A DNA stretch of 64,000 nt from Rhodoblastus acidophilus (GTDB lineage: Bacteria; Pseudomonadota; Alphaproteobacteria; Rhizobiales; Beijerinckiaceae). Below the pieces are notes generated by a model. The model worked only from the letters and a program-made list of their open reading frames with translations, did no database searches and was not told the DNA's origin. The position numbers were made by a program, and so were the translations under genes. This document shows, one piece after another, positions 20,625-29,167 of this stretch. The DNA lies in the NCBI RefSeq assembly GCF_900187365.1, contig NZ_FYDG01000001.1:434001-498000 (forward strand). Reading direction: 5' to 3'. How positions within the stretch are numbered: position 1 is the stretch's first letter; each line of letters opens with the position of its first letter.

Positions 20625-21041
20625 TCACTCCGCCGGTTCGACGGGGATCTGCCTCTCCGTCTTGATCTCGGCCTGGGCCTCGGCCTTGGCTTCCTTGCGC
20701 TCCGGCAGAGCGGTGTCGCTCACCATGCTGCCGAGCACGCCGACGCCCAGACGGTGCAGCAGCACGGTCCGACCGTTGGAGAAGCGCACGCCATCGTGAT
20801 GCAGGCCTTCCTCAATCCGCGCGAACACCACGCTCTCGATCGGGCCGATCCCGAGTTCATGCTGCAGTTCCGGCGGCAGGTTTTCCAGCGTCATCTTGGT
20901 TCCATAGGTGACGCAGACAGCGGTTGTGCAATCGCCGGGGGCGGCGAAGCCCATCGAACCGCTGGGGAAGCGGGTCGTGACATAGACCTCGTTTTCCTGC
21001 GCCTGGCGGGTCGCATAGAATTCAAGCGAATAGTCGCACAT
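20625..21041 (-). CDS. Conserved hypothetical protein (MCDYSL family)
   Basis: A 138-residue protein beginning MCDYSLEFYATRQAQENE, a start I recognise from many Rhizobiales hypothetical proteins. A beta-rich middle (VYVTTRFPSGSMGF, then AVCVTYGTKM) is followed by a Lys/Glu-rich tail. No membrane segment or catalytic motif is visible. The ATG at 21041 has TTGGAG upstream and matches the family start; the frame stays open 46 codons further upstream without support. Function unknown. Confidence 0.7.
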   Translation of the reverse strand: MCDYSLEFYATRQAQENEVYVTTRFPSGSMGFAAPGDCTTAVCVTYGTKMTLENLPPELQHELGIGPIESVVFARIEEGLHHDGVRFSNGRTVLLHRLGVGVLGSMVSDTALPERKEAKAEAQAEIKTERQIPVEPAE

Positions 21042-21366
21042 TTTCAGCTCCAAGCTTGGCGTTGCCCCGTCCGCCAAAAACTCGCCCTTAAGGGCGGCGC
21101 ATAACGCGCTTTGGTTTTGGCCGGCTCGCCTGGACGGGACGTGGAGGCGGGGGCCTTTGCGACACGTAACCAGCGACAAAGCAAAAAGTTGCAGTGGTTA
21201 ATGCAAGCTGCGCATTGACGAATTCGGCATCCACGCAAGCGGTCAAGCTTGCCCGGCGCGCGGCAAAACGTCCGCACGTTTTCGCAACCAAATTGCGCGA
21301 TGGCTCTGGCCTGATCCGGCCGCTGCGACTAAAGCCTCTGCGTCGCTCCCCTCGCAAAGAACCGCC
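21042..21366. other. 325-bp divergent intergenic region
   Basis: This region separates the MCDYSL-type gene from the nucleoside transporter gene. It holds a short perfect hairpin at 21265-21282 (AAAACGT-CCGC-ACGTTTT) and a TTGACG hexamer near 21216 with no good partner -10 box. No gene, RNA or repeat could be identified in it. Confidence 0.5.
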
Positions 21367-22608
21367 ATGTCGCTGATCCACGGTTTTATCGCCCTCGCCG
21401 TCCTGCTGGGCGTCGCGCTCGCGCTCAGTGAGGACCGCCGCGCCATTGCGCCGCGCGTCGTCGCGGCCGGCGTCGCGCTTCAGGTCGGGCTGGCCGTTCT
21501 GCTGTTGAAAGTTCCGGCGGCGGCCGAGGCGATGGCCTGGCTGGCGCAAGGCGTCGGCGCGCTCGACCGCGCGACGGAAGCGGGCACCAGTTTCGTGTTC
21601 GGCTATGTCGGCGGGGCGCCCGCCCCGTTCGACCTCAACGGCAAAGGCTCGCCGCTGGTGCTGGCGTTTCGCGTCTTCCCGATGATTTTAGTGGTCTGCG
21701 CGCTGGCGTCGCTGCTGTTTCACTGGGGCGTGCTGCCGCGCGTGGTCGCGGGCATGGCGTTCGTGCTGCGGCGCGCCATCGGCGTCGGCGGCGCGCTGGG
21801 CACCGGCGCCGCCGTCAATGTCTTCGTCGGCATGGTCGAGGCGCCCATTCTGGTGCGGCCCTATCTCGTCCACATGCATCGCGGCGAACTGTTCTGCCTG
21901 ATGAGCGTGGGCATGGCGGGCATCGCCGGCACGGTGATGGCGATTTACGGCGCCATCCTCCTGCCGGTCCTGCCCGGCTCCTTCGCCCATATCCTTACGG
22001 CGGCGCTGATTTCCGCCCCGGCGGCGATCGCGGTGGCCGCGCTGATGGTTCCCTTCCCGACCCAGGCCGACGCGGACAAGCCGCTGGTGGTCGCCGACCC
22101 GCCGCGCAACGCGCTGGAGGCGCTGTCGCGCGGCACGAGCGACGGCATCGTCATCCTCGCCAATGTGGTGGCCTCGATGGTGGTGCTGCTGTCGCTGGTG
22201 GCGCTGGTCAACGCGGCGCTCGGCGCCCTGCCCGACGCGTTCGGCGCGCCGCTGTCGCTGCAACGGGCGCTGTCATGGGCGTTCTGGCCGTTCGCCTGGC
22301 TGATCGGGATCGAACCGGCCGATGTCGCCACGGCGGCGAAACTGCTTGGCGAGAAGACGGTGCTGAACGAATTCGTCGCCTTTCTCGATCTGGCGCGCGA
22401 AACCTCCCTCAGCCCGCGCTCGCGGCTGATCCTGACCTATGCCTTGTGCGGTTTCGCCAATTTCGGCTCGCTCGGCATCATGGTCGGGGGCCTGAGCGTG
22501 ATGGCGCCGGAGCGCAAGCACGACATTATCGCCCTGAGCGGCCGCGCCTTGATCGCGGGCACGCTGGCGTCGCTGATGGGCGGGGCGCTGATCGGCGCGT
22601 TGACATGA
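21367..22608 (+). CDS. Concentrative nucleoside transporter (CNT/NupC family)
   Basis: A 413-residue membrane protein with about eight to ten hydrophobic segments. CNT hallmarks are visible: FVFGYVGG, the gate and re-entrant segments GVGGALGTGAAVNVFVGMVEAPILVRPYL, MSVGMAGIAGTVM, EKTVLNEFVAF and the end ALCGFANFGSLGIMVGG. The family imports nucleosides using H+ or Na+; the exact substrate cannot be fixed. A terminator overlaps its stop. Confidence 0.9.
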   Translation: MSLIHGFIALAVLLGVALALSEDRRAIAPRVVAAGVALQVGLAVLLLKVPAAAEAMAWLAQGVGALDRATEAGTSFVFGYVGGAPAPFDLNGKGSPLVLAFRVFPMILVVCALASLLFHWGVLPRVVAGMAFVLRRAIGVGGALGTGAAVNVFVGMVEAPILVRPYLVHMHRGELFCLMSVGMAGIAGTVMAIYGAILLPVLPGSFAHILTAALISAPAAIAVAALMVPFPTQADADKPLVVADPPRNALEALSRGTSDGIVILANVVASMVVLLSLVALVNAALGALPDAFGAPLSLQRALSWAFWPFAWLIGIEPADVATAAKLLGEKTVLNEFVAFLDLARETSLSPRSRLILTYALCGFANFGSLGIMVGGLSVMAPERKHDIIALSGRALIAGTLASLMGGALIGALT

Positions 22609-22660
22609 CCGCGCCGTAATGTCGATTTCATGTTTTCTGGCGCGGTTCCGCCATTTTTTT
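22608..22660 (+). terminator. Terminator after the CNT transporter gene
   Basis: The stem ACCGCGCC (22608-22615) / GGCGCGGT (22639-22646) overlaps the stop codon and is followed, after seven bases, by seven T (22654-22660). Confidence 0.6.
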
Positions 22661-22705
22661 CCGCGACAACGTCGCCCGCAATTTTAATGCCGAAGGTCCA
22701 AGACG

Positions 22706-22906
22706 ATGAATGCGTTTGAACGCTCCGAAGACAGCCCCCGTTTCGTCATCGGCCGCGATACGAATGGATTCTGGGCCGCCCGCAGCGCGGATGGCCAGGA
22801 AGGCGGCTTGTTCGTCAGCCGCGATCAGGCGGAGAAATTCGCCCGCGAGCGCGGCGCCGCCGTCGCCCGAAAGCGCGAGCCGGTCCGGCTGTGGCCGCGT
22901 CCGTAA
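22706..22906 (+). CDS. Conserved small hypothetical protein
   Basis: A 66-residue soluble protein: FVIGRDTNGFWAAR, then GLFVSRDQAEKFARERG. This order (a short beta hairpin, then a helix after GG-LF) is common to small Rhizobiales proteins of unknown role. AAGG lies eleven bases before the ATG. It ends directly against the 3' end of the next gene on the opposite strand (22907). Confidence 0.55.
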   Translation: MNAFERSEDSPRFVIGRDTNGFWAARSADGQEGGLFVSRDQAEKFARERGAAVARKREPVRLWPRP

Positions 22907-23761
22907 TCAGAACGCCACGCTGACGGTCAGCCGCGCCTTGTGGCGGCTGAACTCGGCCCCATTGTAATCGTCGAGCCGGCCGGCGGCGGGGCGCCCGGCG
23001 ACCTGGACTGACCAGGCGCCGGCGCAGAACAGATTGGACGCCAGCCGGACGAAAAAGGTCGGGCCGACATAGACGGCCGTTCCCACTGGCGCCGCCAGGC
23101 CGAGCGATTCGGTCGCGGCGTAGCCCTCGACCTCGCCGCCCAGCGCCAGCCGGTCGGCGAACCGCCACGTCAGGCCGCCCGTGGCGCCGAACAGCGCGCC
23201 TTTCGCCAGCGGCGCGCCCGCTTCCCGCCGCCATTCCGGCTCGTAGATCAGGTTGGCGCCGGCGTAGAGGCGTTCGCCCAGCGCCGCGTCGGCCATCAGC
23301 CGCATCCCCGCCGAAAAACCTTGGGCGCGGCGCCCGCTGGTCGCGTCGATCCGCGACCATTCCGGTTCGATCGAGAAGGCGAGCCCGAAAGGCGCGGTTT
23401 CGCGCGCCAGCACAACAAATTTCGGCTCCGCCGACAGGCCGGAAAACTCCACCCGCCGCAGCGCGTCCAGGCCCGTCACGCCGCGCGCATCGACCGCCGC
23501 GCCATGCACCGTCAGCTCGTAGCCCAGCGCTTGCGTCAACGCGCCCTCGGCGGTGGCCTGCTGTTCGACGGCGCGATACCGGCCGCCGCCGCGTTTGAGG
23601 ACATGCGCGGTGGTGACGAATTCGGCCTCGCGCTCGTCGGGCGCGTTGATGTCGGTTCCCTCGGTGAAGCCAAAAATGTGCTTGGTGTCAAAATCGCCGG
23701 CGAGCGCCGGCGCCGCGCGCAGCGCCAAATGCACAAGGAGAAAAATCAACCCTCGCCGCAA
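22907..23761 (-). CDS. Putative outer-membrane beta-barrel protein
   Basis: A 284-residue protein with a signal peptide (about 1-22, ALAGDF) and alternating amphipathic strands ending in an aromatic residue (LTVSVAF), typical of outer-membrane barrels. The start is a TTG with GGAG five bases upstream. It resembles uncharacterised outer-membrane/transporter-like proteins that recognise no obvious substrate. No operon partner. Confidence 0.6.
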   Translation of the reverse strand: MRRGLIFLLVHLALRAAPALAGDFDTKHIFGFTEGTDINAPDEREAEFVTTAHVLKRGGGRYRAVEQQATAEGALTQALGYELTVHGAAVDARGVTGLDALRRVEFSGLSAEPKFVVLARETAPFGLAFSIEPEWSRIDATSGRRAQGFSAGMRLMADAALGERLYAGANLIYEPEWRREAGAPLAKGALFGATGGLTWRFADRLALGGEVEGYAATESLGLAAPVGTAVYVGPTFFVRLASNLFCAGAWSVQVAGRPAAGRLDDYNGAEFSRHKARLTVSVAF

Positions 23762-23925
23762 TTCCGCTCCGATTCCGACTCAAGTTGGCGCAAGTTAGCA
23801 GAACCGCCGCGATGGGGCGAACCGGGCGCCGTTTCGCCCGTTTTGGTTCAGAACCTGTTCAGCGGCGCGGCCTATGCTGAATATGTTCCACGGTCGGCCA
23901 AAAAGCCGCCAAACAGGAGGAACCG

Positions 23926-24213
23926 ATGAAGCCGAATTTCAGAACTGTCGTTTTCGCCGCCGTTCTCGCCGGCGCAGCGGTCGCGGGGGCGTCGCAGGCC
24001 GGCGCGATGCCGCTGGCCGGCGCGGCGCCGGCCGCGAGCGCGCCGGTCGAGCAGGCGGCCTGGGGCTGCGGCCCGGGCTGGCATCCCAATCCCTGGGGCC
24101 GTTGCGTGCCCAACCGCCGTTATTGGGGCGGCGGCCCGTATTATGGCCCGCGCCGCTGGGGCGGCCCCGGCCCGTATTATGGCCCGCGTCGGCATTACTA
24201 TCGCGGCTGGTGA
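23926..24213 (+). CDS. GCG_CRPN-type secreted small protein
   Basis: A 95-residue protein with a signal peptide (about 1-28, ending AGA). The motif GCGPGWHPNPWGRCVPN is followed by Gly/Tyr/Arg/Pro-rich repeats (GGGPYYGPRRWGG, GPYYGPRRHYY). This is the GCG_CRPN prefix-to-repeats arrangement known from Rhizobiales. The function of the family is not known; the two cysteines may form a disulfide. AGGAGG precedes the ATG closely. Confidence 0.8.
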   Translation: MKPNFRTVVFAAVLAGAAVAGASQAGAMPLAGAAPAASAPVEQAAWGCGPGWHPNPWGRCVPNRRYWGGGPYYGPRRWGGPGPYYGPRRHYYRGW

Positions 24214-24221
24214 GCCCCAAG

Positions 24222-24246
24222 GACGGGCCGGGACGACCGGCCCGTC
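24222..24246. terminator. GC-rich hairpin between convergent genes
   Basis: A perfect 10-bp stem GACGGGCCGG / CCGGCCCGTC with a 5-base loop overlaps the stop codon of the DadA-like gene and follows the GCG_CRPN gene. It lacks a T-run, so it is a weak or factor-assisted terminator. Confidence 0.5.
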
Positions 24247-25489
24247 AGGCGAAACGCTCGATGGAAAAGGGCGAGGGATCGGCGAAAGGCTTTTCGCCGG
24301 TCATCATTTCCGCCAGCAGCCGGCCGCAGACCGCCGCAAGGGTCAGGCCGTGATGCTGGTGGCCAAAATTGAACCATAATCCCTTGTGGCGCGGCGCCGC
24401 GCCGAGCACCGGCAGCATGTCGGGCAGGCAGGGCCGACGGCCCATCCAGGGCTCGTCCTCGACGCGCGGGCCAAGCGCGACCAGTTGCCGCGCGAAAATT
24501 TCGCTTTTCTCGATCTGGGTGTAATCGGGCTTGGCGTCGCGGCGCGCGAATTCCGCGCCGGTGGTGAGTCGGATTCCGCGCGCCATCGGGGCGAGCAAAT
24601 AGCCGCGATCGGCGTCGAGCACCGGGCGGGACAGGCTCGCGCCCTCCTCCGGGCGAAAATGGCGATGGTAGCCGCGCTTGACCGCCAGCGGGATTTTGTA
24701 GCCGAACGGCGCCAAGGCGAGATCCGACCACGGTCCAAGGCACAAAACCACCTCGCGCGCGTGCAAAACCCCTTCGGCGGTTTCGACGACATAGCCGTCG
24801 GAATCAGCCTGGAGGCTGCGGGCGTCGCCCTGCGCAAAGCGCCCGCCCCGCTCCTGAAACAGGCGCAGATAGGCCAGCGTGAGCGCCTGCGGGTCGGACA
24901 CCGAAGCGGGGTCGAGATAATGCACCGCGCCCACCACCGTTTCGCGCAAGGCCGGTTCGGCGCGCCGGACGTCCTGGGCGTCGAGAATCGCCACATTCAG
25001 GCCGAACGGCTTGATCGCTTCGGCCGCCGCGCGCCCCTCGTCGAAGCTTGCCTCGTTGCGAAACAGTTTCAGCCAGCCTGTCTTGCGTAACAAATGGTCG
25101 GCGCCGGCGTCGCGCATCAGCTTTTCATGCTCGCCGAGGCAAGCCTCGATCAGCGGGCGGGCCGACAAGGCGTGATCGAGCGCGCGGCGCGGCGCGCTCT
25201 CGATGAAATAGCGCCACAAAAAGGGGGCGAAGCCCGGCAGGTCGCGCCAGTTGTAGCGCGCCTCGTTCAGCCCGTTGACGGCGTAAACCGCCAGTTTGCG
25301 CCAGTCGCGCGGGAACAGGTAGGGGTAGATGGTGGCGCGTTCGATAATGCCGGCGTTGCCGAACGAGGTTTCCTCCCCCGCCCCGCGCCGGTCGATGAGC
25401 GCAACATCCCGGCCGCGCGTCTGCAAATGCAGGGCGGTCGCCACGCCGACAATGCCGGCCCCGAGCACGGCGACATCCTTGTTGATCAT
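24245..25489 (-). CDS. FAD-dependent D-amino-acid dehydrogenase-like oxidoreductase
   Basis: A 414-residue protein of the DAO family. The FAD-binding Rossmann motif is VLGAGIVGVATALHL (8-22), followed by FGNAGIIERA. The end carries the conserved WMGRRPCLPDMLPVLG and NFGHQHHGLTLA segments. DadA-like enzymes oxidise D-amino acids at the inner membrane and pass electrons to quinone. Substrate is inferred only; related enzymes act on glycine, proline or sarcosine. AGGTTGA precedes the ATG. No alanine racemase gene is adjacent. Confidence 0.8.
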   Translation of the reverse strand: MINKDVAVLGAGIVGVATALHLQTRGRDVALIDRRGAGEETSFGNAGIIERATIYPYLFPRDWRKLAVYAVNGLNEARYNWRDLPGFAPFLWRYFIESAPRRALDHALSARPLIEACLGEHEKLMRDAGADHLLRKTGWLKLFRNEASFDEGRAAAEAIKPFGLNVAILDAQDVRRAEPALRETVVGAVHYLDPASVSDPQALTLAYLRLFQERGGRFAQGDARSLQADSDGYVVETAEGVLHAREVVLCLGPWSDLALAPFGYKIPLAVKRGYHRHFRPEEGASLSRPVLDADRGYLLAPMARGIRLTTGAEFARRDAKPDYTQIEKSEIFARQLVALGPRVEDEPWMGRRPCLPDMLPVLGAAPRHKGLWFNFGHQHHGLTLAAVCGRLLAEMMTGEKPFADPSPFSIERFA

Positions 25490-26226
25490 GTTTTCAACCT
25501 AGCACAACGCGCGCCATGTTAGACGATGGCGTCATCCTAATGTAGGAGGCGTTAACGTCAGCCGGGAGACGTTTCGCGGTTGCGAAAAAGTGACGCCGCC
25601 CTGCGCGAGGCGTCCCCGCCGGCGTCAAGAACAACGGGTTGAGCCGGAACGCCGTGACTCAACCAGCCAGATATGGCTTGAGCCGTTTCAGCACCGTGTG
25701 AAGCCATTCATATTGCGACGCCAGATAGGCGCAGGGACCGCCTCGCTCGCCCCGGCCGCCGGATTTGCAGAAATTCAATCCAAGGTTGAGATCTCCGTGC
25801 CAAAATTTGATCGAAATCCGCTCATTTTCTGTGTTTTTACGCGAAAAAGCGATCAAAACACGCTCATTTTCGCATCCGCACTTTCGCGGTTGCATCACGC
25901 CCGGCGTGGGGGCCGGCATGGAGGCGTCTGCGGAAAAACCTTGTTTATCAGCGATCTAATTCGCAGCGGTTTCACGTGGAACATAACAGGAACGATTTTT
26001 GACGTTTGTCAACCCCGGCGATTTCGATTCTTGTTTTGGCGCGCTGCCCGTTTTGGCCGGGAAGGCGGCCCTCTTTCCACGGCTCGGCGTGGAGGACCGG
26101 GGCAAGCCCGTCTGGACGGCGAGGTCCTTCCGATCCGCCATTTGCGCGCGACGCCTGCGCCGCCCCTTGCATCGCGGAAAAGCTGGGCTTAGTTGGTCGC
26201 TTTCCTTTCCAAAACCCAGGCGCGCC
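25490..26226. other. 737-bp divergent intergenic region with A+T-rich core
   Basis: This is the longest gap of the window, between the dadA-like gene and purB. Bases 25785-26000 are clearly richer in A+T than the surroundings. It contains two direct repeats (25809-25829 and 25851-25871, 18 of 21 bases identical, sharing CGCTCATTTTC), a TTTCGC-GGTT-GCGAAA hairpin near 25572 and a near-consensus parS site at 25968-25983. Several open frames cross it, but none has a coding signature or a ribosome site. Confidence 0.65.
25968..25983. promoter_or_regulatory. Near-consensus parS (ParB-binding) site
   Basis: The 16-mer GGTTTCACGTGGAACA matches the bacterial chromosomal parS consensus TGTTNCACGTGNAACA at all positions except the first base. 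The core CACGTG with flanking TTT and GAACA is highly specific; reading the window I saw no second copy. ParB loads here as a clamp to segregate the origin region. No parAB genes lie in the window. Confidence 0.7.
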
Positions 26227-27534
26227 ATGATCCCCCGCTATTCCCGCCCCGAAATGGTCTCCATCTGGGAGCCGCAGACCCGGTTCAAGATCTGGTTCGA
26301 GATCGAGGCGCACGCCTGCGACGCCCTCGCCGAAATCGGCGTCATTCCCAAGGAGAGCGCCAAAAACATTTGGGAAAAGGCCGGGAATGTCACGTTTAAC
26401 GTCGATCGCATCGACGAGATCGAGCGCGTCACCAAGCATGACGTGATCGCCTTCCTGACCCATCTCGGCGAATTCATCGGGCCGGATTCCCGCTTCGTGC
26501 ATCAGGGCATGACCTCGTCGGACGTGCTCGACACCTGCCTCAACGTGCAGCTCACCCGCGCCGCCGACATTCTGCTCGCCGACATCGACGGCCTGCTGGC
26601 GGCCATCGAGCGCCGCGCCTTCGAGCACAAGCTCACCCCCTGCATCGGCCGCTCGCATGGCATCCACGCCGAACCCGTGACCTTCGGCCTAAAAATGGCC
26701 GAGGCCCATGCGGAATTCTCCCGCGCGAAAAAGCGCCTGCTCGCCGCGCGTGAAGAAGTGGCGACCTGCGCCATTTCCGGCGCCGTCGGCACGTTCGCCA
26801 ATATCGACCCGCGCGTCGAGGAGCATGTCGCGGCCAAAATGGGCCTGAAGCCCGAGCCGGTTTCGACGCAGGTGATCCCGCGCGACCGCCACGCCATGTT
26901 CTTCGCCACGCTCGGCGTGATCGCCTCCTCCGTGGAGCGGCTCGCCATCGAAATCCGCCATTTGCAGCGCACCGAGGTTCTGGAGGCCGAGGAGTTCTTC
27001 TCGGAGGGCCAGAAGGGCTCGTCGGCCATGCCGCACAAGCGCAATCCCGTGCTGACCGAAAACCTCACCGGTTTGGCGCGGCTGGTGCGCGGCATGGCGC
27101 TGCCGGCGATGGAGAATGTGGCGCTTTGGCACGAGCGCGATATTTCCCATTCCTCGGTCGAGCGCATGATCGGCCCGGACGCCACGGTGACGCTCGATTT
27201 CGCGCTGGCGCGTTTGACCGGCGTGATCGACAAGCTGCTGGTCTATCCCAACAACATGCAGAAGAATCTCGACCTGCTCGGCGGGTTGGTTCATTCGCAG
27301 CGCGTGCTGCTGGCGTTGACGCAGAAAGGCGCTTCGCGCGAGGACGCGTACCGCTTCGTGCAGCGCAACGCCATGCCGGTCTGGCGCGGCGAGGGCGATT
27401 TCCTCGCGCTGCTGAAGAAAGACCCGGACGTGTCGAAGCTGATGACCGACGCCGAACTCGAGGAGAAATTCGACCTCGGCTACCATCTCAAGCATGTCGA
27501 CACGATCTTCCGGCGCGTATTCGGCCGCGCCTGA
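26227..27534 (+). CDS. purB: Adenylosuccinate lyase
   Basis: A 435-residue fumarase/aspartase-superfamily enzyme acting twice in purine synthesis (SAICAR to AICAR, adenylosuccinate to AMP). The family signature SSAMPHKRNP is present, with the early THDVIAFL-type segment (TKHDVIAFLTHLGE), MTSSDVLDT and the catalytic-His segment GRSHGIHAEPVTFG. The start MIPRYSRPEM at 26227 matches the family. The open frame upstream to 25999 has no homologous character. Confidence 0.97.
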   Translation: MIPRYSRPEMVSIWEPQTRFKIWFEIEAHACDALAEIGVIPKESAKNIWEKAGNVTFNVDRIDEIERVTKHDVIAFLTHLGEFIGPDSRFVHQGMTSSDVLDTCLNVQLTRAADILLADIDGLLAAIERRAFEHKLTPCIGRSHGIHAEPVTFGLKMAEAHAEFSRAKKRLLAAREEVATCAISGAVGTFANIDPRVEEHVAAKMGLKPEPVSTQVIPRDRHAMFFATLGVIASSVERLAIEIRHLQRTEVLEAEEFFSEGQKGSSAMPHKRNPVLTENLTGLARLVRGMALPAMENVALWHERDISHSSVERMIGPDATVTLDFALARLTGVIDKLLVYPNNMQKNLDLLGGLVHSQRVLLALTQKGASREDAYRFVQRNAMPVWRGEGDFLALLKKDPDVSKLMTDAELEEKFDLGYHLKHVDTIFRRVFGRA

Positions 27535-27566
27535 GGAACGGCGGCGATACAGCCGCGTTTCCTAAT

Positions 27567-27591
27567 GAGCCGCGCCGCGTTGGCGCGGCTC
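27567..27591 (+). promoter_or_regulatory. Stable hairpin directly before a ribosome site
   Basis: A perfect 10-bp stem GAGCCGCGCC / GGCGCGGCTC with a GCGTT loop lies 33 bases after purB. It is followed without a gap by AGGAGG (27592-27597), the ribosome site of the next small gene. It may terminate purB transcription weakly, or control access to the ribosome site. Confidence 0.55.
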
Positions 27592-27601
27592 AGGAGGACA
27601 C

Positions 27602-27817
27602 ATGCTCAAAACCGTTTTCGCCGCCGTGATCGTCGCGTCGTCGTTCAGCCTCGCCCCGATCGAGGCGCAGGCCCAACCGAGGGGCGACGGCTATCCTCGC
27701 CATGAGATGATGCGGCGTCATCACGAGGACTGGCGCATGCGGCATCGCATGCACGAGATGCGCCGCTGGCGCCATCACCAGGAAATGCGGCGGATGCGCC
27801 GAATGGACGGCATGTAA
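27602..27817 (+). CDS. Small secreted Met/His/Arg-rich protein
   Basis: A 71-residue protein with a signal peptide (about 1-25, IEAQA). The basic mature part is made of Met, His, Arg and Trp (RHEMMRRHHEDWRMRHRMHEM and beyond, residues 33 to end). AGGAGG sits four bases before the ATG. Met/His-rich periplasmic peptides can bind copper or silver, but no metal genes are adjacent, so this is only a possibility. Not recognised as a named family. Confidence 0.6.
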   Translation: MLKTVFAAVIVASSFSLAPIEAQAQPRGDGYPRHEMMRRHHEDWRMRHRMHEMRRWRHHQEMRRMRRMDGM

Positions 27818-27826
27818 GGCCGGCCC

Positions 27827-29047
27827 TCAGTAGCTCCCGCCCACCGTCGAGCGAAGGTTGCCGCCGACCTGATTGAAGCGGTCGCCGAGTTCATCGGCGT
27901 GGCCATCGACGATGGACAGCGGGGCTGAAATCGCCAGCCCCGCCGCGGAGCCGACGGTCGAAACGGCACCGGACGCGGTCTGCGCCAGCACGCCGCCGAG
28001 ACCCGGCTTTTCCGCAAAAGTCTGGCCGCTGGCCAGCCGGGCGCCGATGGCGCGCACCACTTCCGGGCTTTCGGCGAATTTGGTGTGGCCCAGGCTGTCC
28101 GGCGTCTGGATGTCGGTGAGGTCGATCGGCGTGATCCGCTCGGCCCGGAACATCGAGGCGTAGGGCTCGGCCCGCGCGTCGACCGCGCCGACGCGCGGCA
28201 TGTCGCCCCAGAGCGCGCGCGACGCGTTCAGGGCCTGATCGTCGCGCGAGACGAACAGCGTGAACGGCGGCCGGTTCTCGCCAATCTGGGTGATCTGGCG
28301 GCGGAACACGTCCACGTCGACATCGGGCGCGGCCAGCATCACCTGCTTGATCTTGGGCGCGAGCCTTCTGTCGCGGATCGCCATTTGCCGCAGCGCCTCC
28401 AGCGTCACCCAATTGCCCATGGAATGGGCGAGAATGTCGATCTCGCCCACGGCGGGATCGCTCTGCAGCGCCGCCAGCAGCCCCTCCAGCGCATCGCGGG
28501 AATAGCTGGCGCTCTCATGGTCATAGCCATAGCCGAGCAGCCGGCCGCGCGAGGGCCAGGTGAACAGGACTGGGGTCGCCTTCAGGTCGGAATCGTGAGC
28601 GAACTGGGCGAGGCGGAACACAGCCTCGCTGAAGCGCGTGTTGTAGCCGTGGATAAACACCAGCACGCGGCGGTCGCCCGAGGCGGCGAGGCGCTGGTGA
28701 AAGCGGATCTTCGCCTGATCCTTGTCGAGCGTTTCGGCGCGCAGCGCGACGAATTGCCGGGCCGGATCGCCCGAACGGTCTTCGGGCTGCTGCACCTCGC
28801 CGATGACGCGGTTGGCGTCGGGCGGGATCGACACCAGAATGTCGGCGAAATTGTAGCGGGTGTCGCGCTCGCCGGAAAACATCTTCTCGGGTTCGGGCGA
28901 GGGCCGGCGCGTGGTCGCCACCAGCACATTGACCTGGCTCGCGCCGGGAACGGTCCCGCTCACCGGCAGGAGACCGCCGTCGAGCCGCCCGGCGCAACCG
29001 GCGAGAAGGGTCAGCCAGACAAGGGCGGGCGCGCGGCGTAACATCAT
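27827..29047 (-). CDS. Alpha/beta-hydrolase lipoprotein (DUF900 type)
   Basis: A 406-residue lipoprotein with lipobox LLAGC near residues 15-19. The DUF900 alpha/beta-hydrolase core follows: VLVFIHGYNTRFSEAVFR, FTWPSRG, and the nucleophile elbow LAHSMGNW (GxSxG-like, Ser inside HSMG), then APDVDVDVF. The C-terminal ~90 residues are a low-complexity extension. The start at 29047 (MMLRRA) has AGGAA upstream; a GTG seven codons earlier is less likely. Substrate unknown. Confidence 0.82.
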   Translation of the reverse strand: MMLRRAPALVWLTLLAGCAGRLDGGLLPVSGTVPGASQVNVLVATTRRPSPEPEKMFSGERDTRYNFADILVSIPPDANRVIGEVQQPEDRSGDPARQFVALRAETLDKDQAKIRFHQRLAASGDRRVLVFIHGYNTRFSEAVFRLAQFAHDSDLKATPVLFTWPSRGRLLGYGYDHESASYSRDALEGLLAALQSDPAVGEIDILAHSMGNWVTLEALRQMAIRDRRLAPKIKQVMLAAPDVDVDVFRRQITQIGENRPPFTLFVSRDDQALNASRALWGDMPRVGAVDARAEPYASMFRAERITPIDLTDIQTPDSLGHTKFAESPEVVRAIGARLASGQTFAEKPGLGGVLAQTASGAVSTVGSAAGLAISAPLSIVDGHADELGDRFNQVGGNLRSTVGGSY

Positions 29048-29167
29048 TTTGGCATTCCTGCGGACCACCCTTATAACGCGAACGTCGCATTAACCCAAGC
29101 GCGACTCGTGGCGCTTTCGTCATGAAAACCGTGCTACCTTGCCACAACCTGAACGGGAGGAACGTTA

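Noticed and set aside
25659-25919. An 86-codon frame on the minus strand in the purB gap
   Set aside because: No ribosome site, no recognisable composition, and it is made largely of the A+T-rich repeat patch.
25999-26226. Extension of purB by 76 codons
   Set aside because: The residues are unlike PurB; the conserved start MIPRYSRPEM is at 26227.
25490-26226. A chromosome replication origin
   Set aside because: Despite parS and A+T richness, no DnaA-box cluster (TTATNCACA) or usual oriC neighbours are seen.
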